From positions 1 to 23,126 of the forward strand of contig CAZACQ010000017.1 in assembly GCA_964483725.1 (NCBI GenBank): 23,126 nt of DNA, given 5' to 3'. Origin of the DNA: CAZACQ01 sp964483725. GTDB taxonomy: Bacteria; Patescibacteriota; Gracilibacteria; Absconditabacterales; Absconditicoccaceae. A program made the position numbers and the translations under genes. Positions 1-8,077 of this stretch are shown one piece after another. Position 1 is the stretch's first letter, and every line of letters begins with the position of its first letter. The notes beneath the pieces are model-generated. The model was not told the DNA's origin and did not search any database. It worked only from the letters and a program-made list of their open reading frames with translations.

Positions 1-2
1 GG

Positions 3-122
3 CAGATTCATAATCCTTTGAGATACAATTTATCTTATGCAAAGCCAGTGATAGATCATTTTGAAAATTCAAAATTGGCTAAAGAATTGTTTTCCAACCC
101 CTCAAGGCCGGCCTTGGACTAG
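3..122 (+). CDS. C-terminal fragment of an unidentified protein
   Basis: The open frame enters from the left edge and ends at TAG (120-122), giving 39 residues that include the string NPLRYNLSYAKPVIDHFE. I do not recognise the family from this fragment. The last codons (Ser-Arg-Pro-Ala-Leu-Asp) are encoded by a copy of the AAGGCCGGCCTT palindrome found elsewhere in the window, so the C-terminus may have been changed by its insertion. The gene converges on the mazG-like gene, whose stop begins at the next base. That the frame is coding is inferred from its openness and the tight convergent spacing. Confidence 0.5.
   Translation, partial: QIHNPLRYNLSYAKPVIDHFENSKLAKELFSNPSRPALD
103..116. repeat. 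GGCCGGCC palindrome, copy 1
   Basis: A perfect 14-base palindrome, CAAGGCCGGCCTTG, at the 3' end of the first gene. It is one of six copies of the 12-base core AAGGCCGGCCTT in this window. An eight-base all-GC core is not expected by chance in such AT-rich DNA. Confidence 0.85.
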
Positions 123-503
123 CTATTTTTCTAAATCATCCTGTTCTGACTTCAATCCTGATTTTTGTCTCTTTTTGACTTCTTCCCAAGGAATTCACTT
201 TCTCCAGCCTTGAATTCTTTCAGTAAATTTTTTATCACATCTTTCAAAAACTTTGTGACTTTCTATCTTTCATTCACTTTCTAGACTATGAAGAAGGCAC
301 AAATAAGTCCAAAGCACATCTCATAATTCATCTTCTAAGTAAACTTTTTTACCTGATTGAATTTCTTTTTCTGCTTCCTGAATTTCTTCTTTAAGTCAGT
401 TTATATAGGTTTGACTTCATTTGTACCGGTCTACTTTCAGAGCAATAAGTTCCTGTATTCTTCAAAAAGAAAAATCATATATTTTTTGGAAAACTTCTTT
501 CAT
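123..503 (-). CDS. mazG: MazG-like nucleotide pyrophosphohydrolase
   Basis: A 126-residue all-alpha NTP pyrophosphatase-like protein. Members of this family hydrolyse NTPs or dNTPs to the monophosphate plus pyrophosphate and clean non-canonical nucleotides from the pool. The metal-binding signature is visible: EEIQE at residues 39-43 followed by EDELGD at 57-62 (the EExxE...ExxD pattern). The length matches single-domain MazG-like proteins rather than the two-domain E. coli MazG. It is read through several TGA codons as glycine, including the Gly of ELGD. It is last in a minus-strand run after the CcdA/thioredoxin genes, 36 bases downstream of the ccdA-like stop, and is probably co-transcribed with them. 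The ATG at 503 follows an AT-rich leader with no Shine-Dalgarno sequence. Family assignment is firm; the substrate is unknown. Confidence 0.85.
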
Positions 504-539
504 TAATTTAATATTTTTTATTAATATTTAAAATATTAT

Positions 540-1388
540 TTATCCAAACATTATCCGTTCAGGTCTGAACATAATAATTAATCATAATGCTAACATCAAT
601 AAACCTCATATTAAAGAAGTCCATTTTTTGAACTTTGTACTGATTCAAACTAGTGTCATAGTACTTACAGCTATAGCAAAAATTATAAAATGATCAAGCA
701 AGAAAAAGAATATATAAGCCAAAAGATAAATTAAATTAACTCACCAAGTGTATCATTGTGCTTCAAGTATAGCAATATATGTGATAGGTATACCAGCTGT
801 ACAAAACATTTCAAAAAAGTTTATAGCAAATGCTATTAATGTTATTCATATCATTGAAATTATCAAACTTTTTTGCTCTATAGCAGCTTTTATTTTATTA
901 AAAAAGTAATTTCTTCTTTTTTCTCACATTACTGAACATCAATTTTTTTCTTTCCAAAATTTGTACAAACTTGCTATTCAAAATGCTATTGCCATTATTC
1001 AAATAAATAATTGAAAATAAGACCTATAATACTGAGGTATACTTTGCATACTAAAAAGCAAAAAAGACAATATTCATAAATAAGCTATTCATGATGCTAT
1101 AATAAATGTGCTTCATAGTATTATTAATCTTTTCCTGTCTCAACTTGTAAGTAAGATACTCAATAAAAATAGTAATATAAACAATGCACAAGGATTGAAT
1201 CAGTCCAACAAACCTGCAATCACCGTAAGTGCTGGTAAAGAAAAACTATACAAGTCTATCTCATCAAAAAATGGTACTTGTACTATAAATTCTCTTTGTT
1301 CTTCTTGGTGATTTTCTTGTAAATTTTCTGCAAATCCAAAACTTAATCCCAAAAATATAATCAAAAATAATAAAATTAGCTTTTTCAT
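540..1388 (-). CDS. CcdA/DsbD-like thiol-disulfide transporter membrane protein
   Basis: 282 residues. An N-terminal signal/TM segment (1-20) and a short polar periplasmic stretch are followed by about six hydrophobic segments. Two Cys-containing helices carry the likely redox pair: GFNPC at 63-67 and FCTAGIP at 195-201, the layout of CcdA and of the DsbD membrane domain, which carry electrons across the membrane to extracytoplasmic thioredoxin-like proteins. Many helix glycines are TGA. The ATG at 1388 directly abuts the stop of the upstream lipoprotein thioredoxin gene (1389-1391), so translation is probably coupled. The two thioredoxin-fold neighbours are the natural donor and acceptor. 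The family call rests on motif and topology; the partners are inferred from gene order. Confidence 0.75.
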
Positions 1389-1829
1389 TTATTTATAATC
1401 TTTTATAATATCAAAAACTTTATCTTCACATCACTTTGATAAGCATTTATCAATTTTTTGCAAAACTTCATCTTTTGTTACTCAACTAAATCAAGTACTT
1501 CAAATAAATATTCATGGTACTCATGTTACACGAACTCAAAGTTCGCTTCATATATGATTAAACAATATTGAATTTTTTCTACTTGACCATACTTCAAATT
1601 TATTAATATTTATTTTGTCGTAATCTTGTTCTACTTCTTCCCAAAATTTATTTTGTTCAGCACATGCTAAACAGCCATCTCACCAAAAATAATATATTTG
1701 CACAATATTATTATCTTGGTCTTCAATGTTTTGTATTAATTTATTTAAATCTACATCATTTTCTTCTCATCAACAAGCTTTTAGAACTAAGCTACTAATC
1801 AAAATTAGTAATAATATTATTTTTTTCAT
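1389..1829 (-). CDS. Thioredoxin-fold lipoprotein (extracytoplasmic)
   Basis: 146 residues. The N-terminus is a lipoprotein signal ending in LKAC, with the lipidated Cys at 19, followed by an acidic linker. The redox centre is GDGCLAC (C53, C56) after a hydrophobic beta strand (VQIYYFW). A cis-Pro segment, GVPGIFIG, follows about 50 residues later, as in thioredoxins. Two further Cys lie near the C-terminus (KCLSKGC). The protein should sit outside the membrane and receive electrons from the CcdA-like protein encoded immediately downstream, perhaps to reduce or isomerise surface-protein disulfides. The stop TAA abuts the next ATG. Glycines on both sides of the redox motif are TGA. Confidence 0.8.
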
Positions 1830-1839
1830 TTTAGTTTTT

Positions 1840-2109
1840 TTAATATAAATTATATTTTTCAATTTTTTCTAGTATTTCCTTTTTACTAACTTCTCATTCT
1901 ATTCTATCTAGTTCATTATCTTCTTCATCAAAGAATATTGCAACAGGTAATATGTCTGAGATATTATGTTTTTCTATAAATTTTTTGTCTTTATCATAAT
2001 CATAATATACAGTTTCAAGTTCAGGTTTTTCTTTTTCTATCTCTTTCCATATAGGTCACATAACTAAGCATCAGGGACACCATACAGCAGAAACTTTAGC
2101 TATTCGCAT
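1840..2109 (-). CDS. Small cytoplasmic thioredoxin-like protein
   Basis: 89 residues with a thioredoxin fold. The active site is VWCPGC (C11, C14) right after the first beta strand, and the cis-Pro is in ILPVAIFF near residue 55. There is no signal peptide, so it is probably cytoplasmic, where it could feed electrons to the CcdA-like transporter. The active-site Gly is a TGA codon. It is first of a minus-strand group with 10 bases to the lipoprotein gene. It is shorter than classical thioredoxin (about 105 residues) and lacks the first helix. The ATG at 2109 is the only in-frame start near the strand encoding the motif. Confidence 0.8.
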
Positions 2110-2177
2110 AATTTCTAATATTATGTTTCTAAAATTAGGTAGATAATAATTAATTTTAAAATTCTTTCAAGTATATA

Positions 2178-2206
2178 TTGATATTTTTTGTTTTAATTAT
2201 TATAAA
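2178..2206 (+). promoter_or_regulatory. Candidate sigma70-type promoter for the glycosylase gene
   Basis: TTGATA (2178-2183), a 17-base spacer and TATAAA (2201-2206) lie in the divergent spacer between the thioredoxin operon and the plus-strand glycosylase gene. Transcription would start near 2213, giving a leader of roughly 17 bases with no Shine-Dalgarno sequence. In AT-rich DNA such matches are common, so this is moderate support only. Confidence 0.45.
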
Positions 2207-2229
2207 CAATTTATTTTTAAAAACATTTC

Positions 2230-2949
2230 ATGACATTTGATTTAGATAAATTCATATCCAATTATTCATTAGGTGATATTTTATATTTAGAAGAATTTTG
2301 AGACCTACAATATATAGCATTAAAAGACTCTTGGACAAAGTTGACAAAAAGTAGACAGATGTCTAATTATGATGAAAGTCTTTTTATAAGCCTTGTTATA
2401 ATAAATTCTTTATTGTCTTATCAATTAAGTTGAAAATGAGAAGATCGATGGAAAGAGTTTTGAGAATATGTTTTTTCCAACTTTGACAAGTTTGACAACA
2501 TCTTAGAATATAAAAATTTTTTAGCAAACTCAAAAAATAATCGTAGACTTTTGAACATGAAATTAAAAAGGTTTGACAAAATAATTTGATTTTTTGAAAA
2601 TTATAAAAAAATAGATGATTATATATTTTTTTATGATAATATGGAATTGTTAAATAAAGAATTAGCAAAATATTTAAAACAAAAACTAGATGCTAAAACT
2701 GTTGTTTTTGCTGTTAAGATGTTTTGATATGCCTGCAGGGTTGTGCTTGAAAAGACAAATACATATCCTTATAGTATAAAAATACCCCTAGATAGCAGAA
2801 TAAAAAAGATTTATGAATTAAATAATAAATGAAAATATTCTGATAATGAAGTTTTGAATTATTTTGATAAACTCTCGCAAAAATATAATATTCCACCACT
2901 ACATATGGACACATTGCTTTGGGTTAAGTACTGGCAAACTTTAAATTAA
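2230..2949 (+). CDS. AGOG-type 8-oxoguanine DNA glycosylase/AP lyase
   Basis: 239 residues. Resembles the AGOG family of HhH-fold DNA glycosylases, which excise 8-oxoguanine and nick the abasic site through a Schiff base. The C-terminal half carries the family signature: KTVVFAVKMFGYA at 156-168, IPLDSRI at 185-191 and PPLHMDTLLW at 222-231. In the archaeal enzyme from Pyrobaculum the catalytic Lys and Asp are Lys140 and Asp172; here K156 and D188 have the same spacing of 32. The N-terminal half is helical and poorly conserved. Seven TGA codons are read as Gly. AGOG is best known from archaea, so its presence in a CPR bacterium suggests transfer or a wider family. It is a standalone gene with its own likely promoter. 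Confidence 0.75.
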
Positions 2950-3023
2950 TTATTTCTTTTTCTTGAAATAGAAACAAAAATAATTATACTACATTTTGTT
3001 TTATTATAAATTATGTTTTTTTG

Positions 3024-3437
3024 ATGAAGGACATTTCTACTAGATTATTTAGAATACTTGTATGAGCTTGATTAGTATGATATCTTTGATGTATTTATTT
3101 TTTGCAGGCTCCTATAGTTTGAGACTATGATTTTATGAGTGTTAATAATTTGTTAGCTTTTACAATTACATGAATTGTTTGACTTTTAATACTGTGGGAT
3201 TGAATCAAGCCCCTATGTTTTAATAAGCCTAGGTTATCATATTTTTTCATTTGATTATTTCTAATACTATTTTGAGCTTATTGAATCGAAGATAATCCTG
3301 AAAAATATATATTTTTATCAGATATTATTAGGATAGTATGAGTGCTTACAATTATTCTTGGTCTTGCTTGATTACTTACTCCTGCTATGTGTAAAGAAAA
3401 ATTAGAAGAATCAAAAGTAGAAATAATTGAAGCATAA
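3024..3437 (+). CDS. Small four-helix integral membrane protein
   Basis: 137 residues, unrecognised. Four hydrophobic segments of about 20 residues (roughly 10-30, 43-58, 70-86 and 102-122) are joined by short loops, with a charged C-terminal tail (KEKLEESKVEIIEA). Glycine-rich helices are almost entirely encoded by TGA (at least 14 in 137 codons), so under the standard code the gene would be invisible. The start chosen is the ATG at 3024; the ATG at 3013 is out of frame and reaches TAG within 21 codons. Some small CPR membrane proteins resemble DUF2892- or DoxX-like domains, but I cannot assign one. Confidence 0.7.
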
Positions 3438-3468
3438 TTTATTGCTAGCAATTTAAAGCTAGCTATAT

Positions 3469-3545
3469 GCGGATGTAGCTCAGTTGGCTAGAGCGCCTCC
3501 TTGCCAAGGAGGAGGCCGCGGGTTCGAGTCCCGTCATCCGCTCCA
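3469..3545 (+). tRNA. tRNA-Gly (anticodon GCC)
   Basis: A full cloverleaf can be drawn. The acceptor stem is GCGGATG/CATCCGC with discriminator T and encoded CCA (3543-3545). The D arm is GCTC...GAGC, the anticodon stem is CCTCC/GGAGG with loop TTGCCAA (anticodon GCC), the variable loop has five bases, and the T arm is GCGGG-TTCGAGT-CCCGT. It decodes GGY glycine codons. The tRNA that reads UGA in these organisms (anticodon UCA) is a different gene and is not in this window. Confidence 0.97.
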
Positions 3546-3583
3546 TTAAAATAATGATATTAGAAAGTTAAATTAAAAATTAC

Positions 3584-3616
3584 AAAACCAGGTTATTTTA
3601 TAATAACTGGTTTTTA
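3584..3616 (+). terminator. Intrinsic terminator after tRNA-Gly
   Basis: AACCAG(G)TTATT pairs with AATAACTGGTT around a short T/A loop, with one bulged G, and is followed by TTTTT. The hairpin lies about 40 bases after the tRNA and before the next gene. Mostly A-T pairs, so stability is modest. Confidence 0.65.
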
Positions 3617-3695
3617 TTTATATTAAATCTTTGTCACAAAATACTATTATTTTCGTAATCTATAATAAGAACTTTTAAATTTATTTTATATTATA

Positions 3696-4511
3696 ATGAA
3701 AATTAGTAAATATTTTGAAGCAAAGTCAAAAATAAGGGCTAGTGAACAAGAAAAGATAGAAATATATCAAAGGTTTCTGCAAAAATCAGAAAAAGTTTCT
3801 TTGTTTAAAAAAATTTCTTTTTATTCTAAAATATGAGTTTACTCAATATTTATACTTTTTATATCTATTAGTTTTTATATTCCTTTCTTACAAAATCAAA
3901 CTAGTGATACAAAGGATCTATGAGATACACTTTCAGCAAATGATTATGATGATGACTCTGAATTTGAAGAAATTTCAAATGAACTTAAAAATAATAAAAT
4001 AGTTAAAGAACATAATGCTTTTAATGATGAAGAAGCTGAACTATCTGAAAGTGATAAAAATGATATACCTTCTGATAAATTATCTGAGTTAAGAAAGATT
4101 ACTCATTCATCTTTTCTTAGAAGAGATATTTCAAATCTAGTTACAAATTATTTAAACTGAAATGATTCTGCTTATAATATTTCTTATGATAATATAAATA
4201 ATAGAATAAATAATGTTTACAAAATTCTTGATATTGAAAAGTATTCTTATTCATTAAATTTACCTTCAAGAGATAAGGATAGATCTATTTATAATTTGTT
4301 TATGTCAATGGAACAATTAGTTTCAAGAGTTAATGAAAAATATAATTTACCAGAAGAATATTCTTCTAGACTTAATGTTATTTTGGCATGGACAATTATT
4401 TTGAAAGATTCAGATTTTTGAAAATATAAATGAGAAAATCTTGATTTAGAGCAAGTTTTAGATACTCTAAGAATAGATTCTTATAGAAATACTTTAACTT
4501 TTACAAATTAA
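3696..4511 (+). CDS. Membrane-anchored protein of unknown function
   Basis: 271 residues, no family recognised. Residues 1-45 are charged and cytoplasmic, a single TM helix follows at about 46-65 (VYSIFILFISISFYIPFL), then an acidic, disordered linker rich in Asp, Glu, Ser and Asn (about 70-125). The rest is a helical domain containing LPSRDKDRSIYNLF and EQLVSRVNEKYNLPEEYSSRLNVILAWTIILKD. The topology (N-in, large outside domain) fits a wall- or envelope-associated factor. Only five TGA codons occur because Gly is rare. The NfeD-like gene starts 1 base after its stop, so the two are probably co-translated. Confidence 0.75.
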
Positions 4512-4512
4512 T

Positions 4513-4947
4513 ATGGAGTTTGGTTATCTTTGGATTAGTCTTTGAGTCTTGCTTATTATCATAGAGATTTTTCTTTTGACATTAGATTTTTTAGCTTTAG
4601 GTTTTGCAGCTATACTTACTTGAATTGTTGTAATTATTTTTGATTTGTGATATGATGAATGGTGGATTACTTGACTAGTTTTTTTCGTTTCTGGTGTTAT
4701 AAACTTATATTTTTTCAAAAAGTTTCTTTTACCAATTATTAGGTCAAGTATCAAAGAGAAAAGTCCTTTGAGTGCTGATAATATATCTTGAGAGAAACTT
4801 ATAGTTCAAATAGTTAATTGAGAGAAAGTAGTATTTCATGAATGATCATATTGGACTGTTTTTAGTGATGATAAATTAAATCAATGAGATACTGTAGAAG
4901 TTATATCTATGGAATGATGAGGTTATAGAGTTAAAAAAGTATTTTAA
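4513..4947 (+). CDS. NfeD-like membrane protein
   Basis: 144 residues. Two to three TM helices at the N-terminus (about 5-80) are followed by a soluble beta-rich domain (about 88-144: GEKLIVQIVNGEKVVFHEG, then NQGDTVEVISMEGGGYRVK). This is the layout of NfeD/YbbK proteins, whose C-terminal OB-fold domain works with a stomatin/SPFH partner in membrane quality control. No SPFH gene lies in this window. It follows the preceding gene by 1 base and precedes murB by 14. The family call rests on topology and the OB-like 'GxxVxVxxxxGxxxxV' pattern, so it is likely but not certain. Confidence 0.7.
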
Positions 4948-4961
4948 TAAAAACATATTTG

Positions 4962-5846
4962 ATGGATATTTTACAAAAAAATGTAGACATTAGTAATTTA
5001 TCAAATTTCAAAACTAAAGCAAAAACTAGGTATTTTTACGAAATAGACAATATAGACAAGGTGTGTCAACTTAAGTCTATTTTTTCTTTTGCAAGAAAAG
5101 AAGATTTGCAAATTTTAATAGTTTGATGATGAACAAATTTATTGTTCGCTTTTGACTACTTTAACTGAATAGTAATAAAAAATGACCTGAACGATTGGTT
5201 TTATGATTTATACAAGAAAGAATTGAAAGCATATTCAAATGCATGTATATGGCAGATAGCTGAAAAACTGGAATATAATTTTGGCCAAAATATTTGGCAC
5301 AGATTTATATGATTACCTTGAAGTGTATGATGAGCAGTAGTGGGTAATGCCTGATGTTTTTGATTAGAAACTGAAAATAATTTTAAAAAAGCAGAAGTTT
5401 ACGATATAATTAATGATAAAGTTATTAACTTTGATAAAGATGAAATGGATTTCTGATATAGAAACTCTTTTCTTAAAAAGAATAAAAACTATTTTTTATT
5501 ATCAGCAGAATTTGATCTTTCTGAAAAAATAGAAAAGTATTCAAGCAATATTGATAATATTTATTTTAGAAAATACAAACAGCCAAGTTGAAATTCTTGT
5601 TGAAGTTTTTTCAAAAATCCTTCAAAAGATATGCCTGCAGGAAAACTTATAGAAGAGGTTTGACTCAAATGATATTCATATAAAACAGCATTTTTTAGTG
5701 AAAAACATGCAAATTTTTTGATGACAAATACTGATTGATGAGATTATAAAGACTTACTTTATTTAATTGAACTTGGGCAAAAAAAAGTTAAATCAAAATT
5801 TGATATAGATCTTATGCCTGAGGTTAATATTATTAAAAATATATAA
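4962..5846 (+). CDS. murB: UDP-N-acetylenolpyruvoylglucosamine reductase (MurB)
   Basis: 294 residues. MurB reduces UDP-GlcNAc-enolpyruvate to UDP-MurNAc with NADPH and FAD, the second committed step of peptidoglycan precursor synthesis in the cytoplasm. The FAD-binding loop VGGGTN is at 54-59 and GLPGSVGGAVVGNAG at about 124-138. The catalytic-serine region SCGSFFKNP has Ser215, followed by AGKLIEEVGLKG and a C-terminal HANFLMNT segment. The pattern SCGSFFKNP and the length fit the shorter, S. aureus/B. subtilis-like MurB (type II). Glycine use is extreme: about 17 of 21 glycines are TGA, including all three of GGGTN. It starts 14 bases after the NfeD-like gene. Confidence 0.95.
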
Positions 5847-5923
5847 CATATTTAGTCAATATAAAATATTAAATTAAAAGTTAAATGTGATAACTAAATT
5901 TAAGCATAAAATAATATAATTTG

Positions 5924-5952
5924 TTTGCAATTTTTATTTAATTGTTTATTAT
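5924..5952 (+). promoter_or_regulatory. Candidate promoter for the intergenic RNA
   Basis: TTTGCA (5924-5929), a 17-base spacer and TATTAT (5947-5952) would start transcription near 5959, just where the composition changes from AT-rich to an A/C-rich, T-poor leader. Weak matches in AT-rich DNA; supported mainly by its position. Confidence 0.35.
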
Positions 5953-5958
5953 AAGATT

Positions 5959-6226
5959 ACAAACAAAAACAAAACAGAAGTGCAAAAACAAAAAACAAAC
6001 AAAATAACAAAAAGCGGCATTTCCGCAAAAATAACACTGTTGCTCGGCTGCCACCAGGTAACGACAACAAAACACTGTACACCGGTAGAGGGAATTTCTA
6101 GTTTATTTTCACCATATATTATTTCAATAAATTTGAGTTAATATATGGTGGGAATAACCACCAGCCCTCTACCGGTAAGGATAATCTTATTTGGTAGAGG
6201 GTTGGCATTTCCAATCCTCTTTTTTT
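5959..6226 (+). ncRNA. Candidate structured non-coding RNA with competing hairpins
   Basis: This 447-base gap between murB and tyrS holds no credible gene but much structure. From 5' to 3': an A/C-rich leader with almost no T (5960-6013); hairpin GCGG-CATTT-CCGC (6014-6026); a long arm with a 12-bp closing stem ACCGGTAGAGGG (6081-6092) with 6165-6176; an internal loop of 17 and 14 bases; a second 12-bp stem CACCATATATTA (6110-6121) with 6139-6150; and a terminator. GGTAGAGGG recurs at 6193-6201, so 6165-6173 can pair with either copy. The bubble-in-a-rod shape recalls 6S RNA, but it is shorter and I see no diagnostic 6S sequence. It does not match tmRNA, RNase P or SRP RNA signatures I know. 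No gene follows on the same strand. Confidence 0.55.
6197..6226 (+). terminator. Intrinsic terminator of the intergenic RNA
   Basis: GAGGGTTGG (6197-6205), loop CATTT, then CCAATCCTC (6211-6219) form nine pairs including one G-U, followed by seven T. The GG-CATTT-CC apex is the same as in the hairpin at 6014-6026. The left arm overlaps the third GGTAGAGGG element, so an alternative pairing upstream would dissolve it. Confidence 0.8.
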
Positions 6227-6230
6227 ATTT

Positions 6231-6264
6231 AAAAAACATTCAAGGCTTGTCTTGAATGTTTTTT
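6231..6264. terminator. Bidirectional terminator between the RNA and tyrS
   Basis: A perfect 14-bp stem, AAAAAACATTCAAG (6231-6244) with 6251-6264, and a six-base loop. It has A-runs on one side and T-runs on the other, so it can end transcription from both directions. It lies 30 bases after the tyrS stop on the minus strand. Confidence 0.85.
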
Positions 6265-6293
6265 GGTTTAATAATTTATTAGTTTAAAATTCA

Positions 6294-7574
6294 TTAGCTA
6301 ATTATTTTATAATTTTTCTTTCATTTTCTCAAAAGTAAAACTTTTCAGTTTATTAAGTCAGACTCTGTAATTTCTTTTTCCAGATCTTCTACTTTTTCTT
6401 CATTTAGATAAACTGCTCCAGATTTTATCATTTTCTTTGCTTCTGAGTTTGAAGCTGTAAGTCAAGATTGAGTTAATGCTTCTGTAATTTTAATATTTGA
6501 TTCCCAAGTTATACCTCATATTTCATTTTTTAGTGCTTGTATTTCTTCTTCATCCATAGATTTTAGTATTTCTTTTTTATCTTCTTTTCAAAACATAAGT
6601 TCAGAAATTTTTTCTGCCTGTATTGCTTGCTTATCACCAAAAATTGTTTTAACTACATTTTTAGCAAGCATTGCTTGTCAGTGTCTTTTTTCAGGGGTTT
6701 GATTATGAGTTTCTACTATTTTCTCTATTTCTTCAAAATCCAATATTGTATATATTTTCAAAAATCTTTCTACATCTTCATCTGCACAATTCATAAAATA
6801 TTGATAAACAAAATATGGACTTGATTTGCTTTCATCAAGCCAGATGGCATTTCATTCTGATTTACCAAATTTTTTCCCACTACTATCCAGTATCAAAGGA
6901 GAGCTTACCACATAGCTTTCTTTATCCAGTGTTTTTCTTATTAGCTCTATACCAGTTACTCAATTTCACCATTGGTCAGAGCCACATATTTGCAATTTAC
7001 AGTCTTTTTCTTTGTATAGTTTCACAAAATCGTATGCTTGTATTAGCATATAAGAAAATTCTGTATAAGATATACTTTTCTCTGGATCTTGTATCCTAGG
7101 TCTGACAGTTTCTTTGTTCATCATATTGTTTACTGTGATGTATTTACCTACATCTCTTAAAAAATCCAAAAACGTCATATTTTCATAAAAATCATGATTA
7201 TTTATTATTTCAAATTCAAGCTTTTTTCAGCTTAATTCTTCAAGGTTTGATACTATCTTTGACATCTGTCTAGACAAGCTGTCTACATTTTTATCAAGTT
7301 GTTTTTTATCCAAAAAACTTCTTTCACTATCTTTACCACTAGGATCTCATATCATACCAGTTGCTCCACCTACAATCAAGATTAGCTTATTTCATTTTAG
7401 CATATAGTTCAAAGCATTCATAAAAACAGTGAAATGTCATATATGCATACTATCTGCTGTAGGATCTACACCAAAATAAAGTGTTTGTCATCATTTGTCA
7501 TAAATATCAAAAACCTTTTCATTGCTGAATTGGTAAAGTAATCATTTTTTTTCAAGTATTTCTTTTAGGTGCAT
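6294..7574 (-). CDS. tyrS: Tyrosyl-tRNA synthetase
   Basis: 426 residues, the normal length for bacterial TyrRS, which charges tRNA-Tyr in the cytoplasm. Class I signatures are present: HIGH at 44-47, GGATGMIGDPSGK around residues 73-85, the tyrosine/ATP pocket string ICGSDQWGN, and KFGKSEGNAIWLD in place of KMSKS. The C-terminal S4-like domain ends with the typical LLLRKGKKNY. The Gly of HIGH is a TGA codon (7437-7439), which is strong direct evidence for UGA = Gly. It is the last gene of the murG-unknown-tyrS run and ends before a strong bidirectional terminator. No T-box is visible upstream. The start ATG at 7574 has an AT-only leader. Confidence 0.97.
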
Positions 7575-7603
7575 AGTAATTTAGATTAAAAATAAATTTT
7601 TTA

Positions 7604-8011
7604 TTATATTTGAGACTGTGTTTTTGATGCTTCAGTATCGTAACTATACCATGAATCTCTTCATATCTTGTTTGCATCTTTTTTAAATTTTCTGTCACAA
7701 AATGATATATATGCTTTTGTTTTTAATTGTCACTTTTTATCAAATATCTTAGATGTTTTTCTTATTAACTTTTTTTCTTCTTTTGATAAACTTTTCTTTC
7801 ATGATATTTTTCATCAGTCCACAATGCCTATGAAAATATCAAACTCTTCATCTGTCATTGAATATATCTTTGCTTCTGGATTTAAAAAATCAGTTTCTTT
7901 GTTTTTGTCAGAATCTAATATTAGAGCATGAATTATATAAAATCTAAATCTGCTTATTATATTACTTCATCCTGAAGTTTGTCTTTTTTCAAAAGAACTT
8001 CTTGATTCCAT
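7604..8011 (-). CDS. Hypothetical protein, basic and helical
   Basis: 135 residues, no family recognised. Lys-rich, with segments NIISRFRFYIIHALILDSD, YSMTDEEFDIFIGIVDGGK and SLSKEEKKLIRKTSKIFDKKGQ; no signal peptide or TM helix. The frame is open further upstream, back to a TAA near 8080, but the ATG at 8011 is the only ATG. A TTG two codons earlier is possible. It lies between murG (66-base gap) and tyrS (29 bases) on the same strand and is presumably co-transcribed. Six TGA codons are read as Gly. Its small size and basic character could suit an RNA-binding or division-associated role, but nothing in the sequence proves this. Confidence 0.6.
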
Positions 8012-8077
8012 CAGCAAAATTAAATCAATAAAATTATAAACTATATTAAAGATTTTTTCTATATTTTCAATTCTTAA

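Noticed and set aside
3013..3075. Alternative start ATG at 3013 for the small membrane protein
   Set aside because: That frame hits TAG after about 20 codons; the ATG at 3024 opens the long hydrophobic frame.
3654..3666. TATAAT (3661-3666) as a promoter for the gene at 3696
   Set aside because: The -10 hexamer is perfect but no acceptable -35 lies 16-18 bases upstream, and such hexamers are frequent in this AT-rich DNA.
4524..4754. A 76-codon minus-strand frame opposite the NfeD-like gene
   Set aside because: It is antisense to a coherent membrane protein and low-complexity; treated as a shadow.
5959..6226. A T-box or riboswitch controlling tyrS
   Set aside because: The structure is on the strand opposite to tyrS and at its 3' end, behind a bidirectional terminator.
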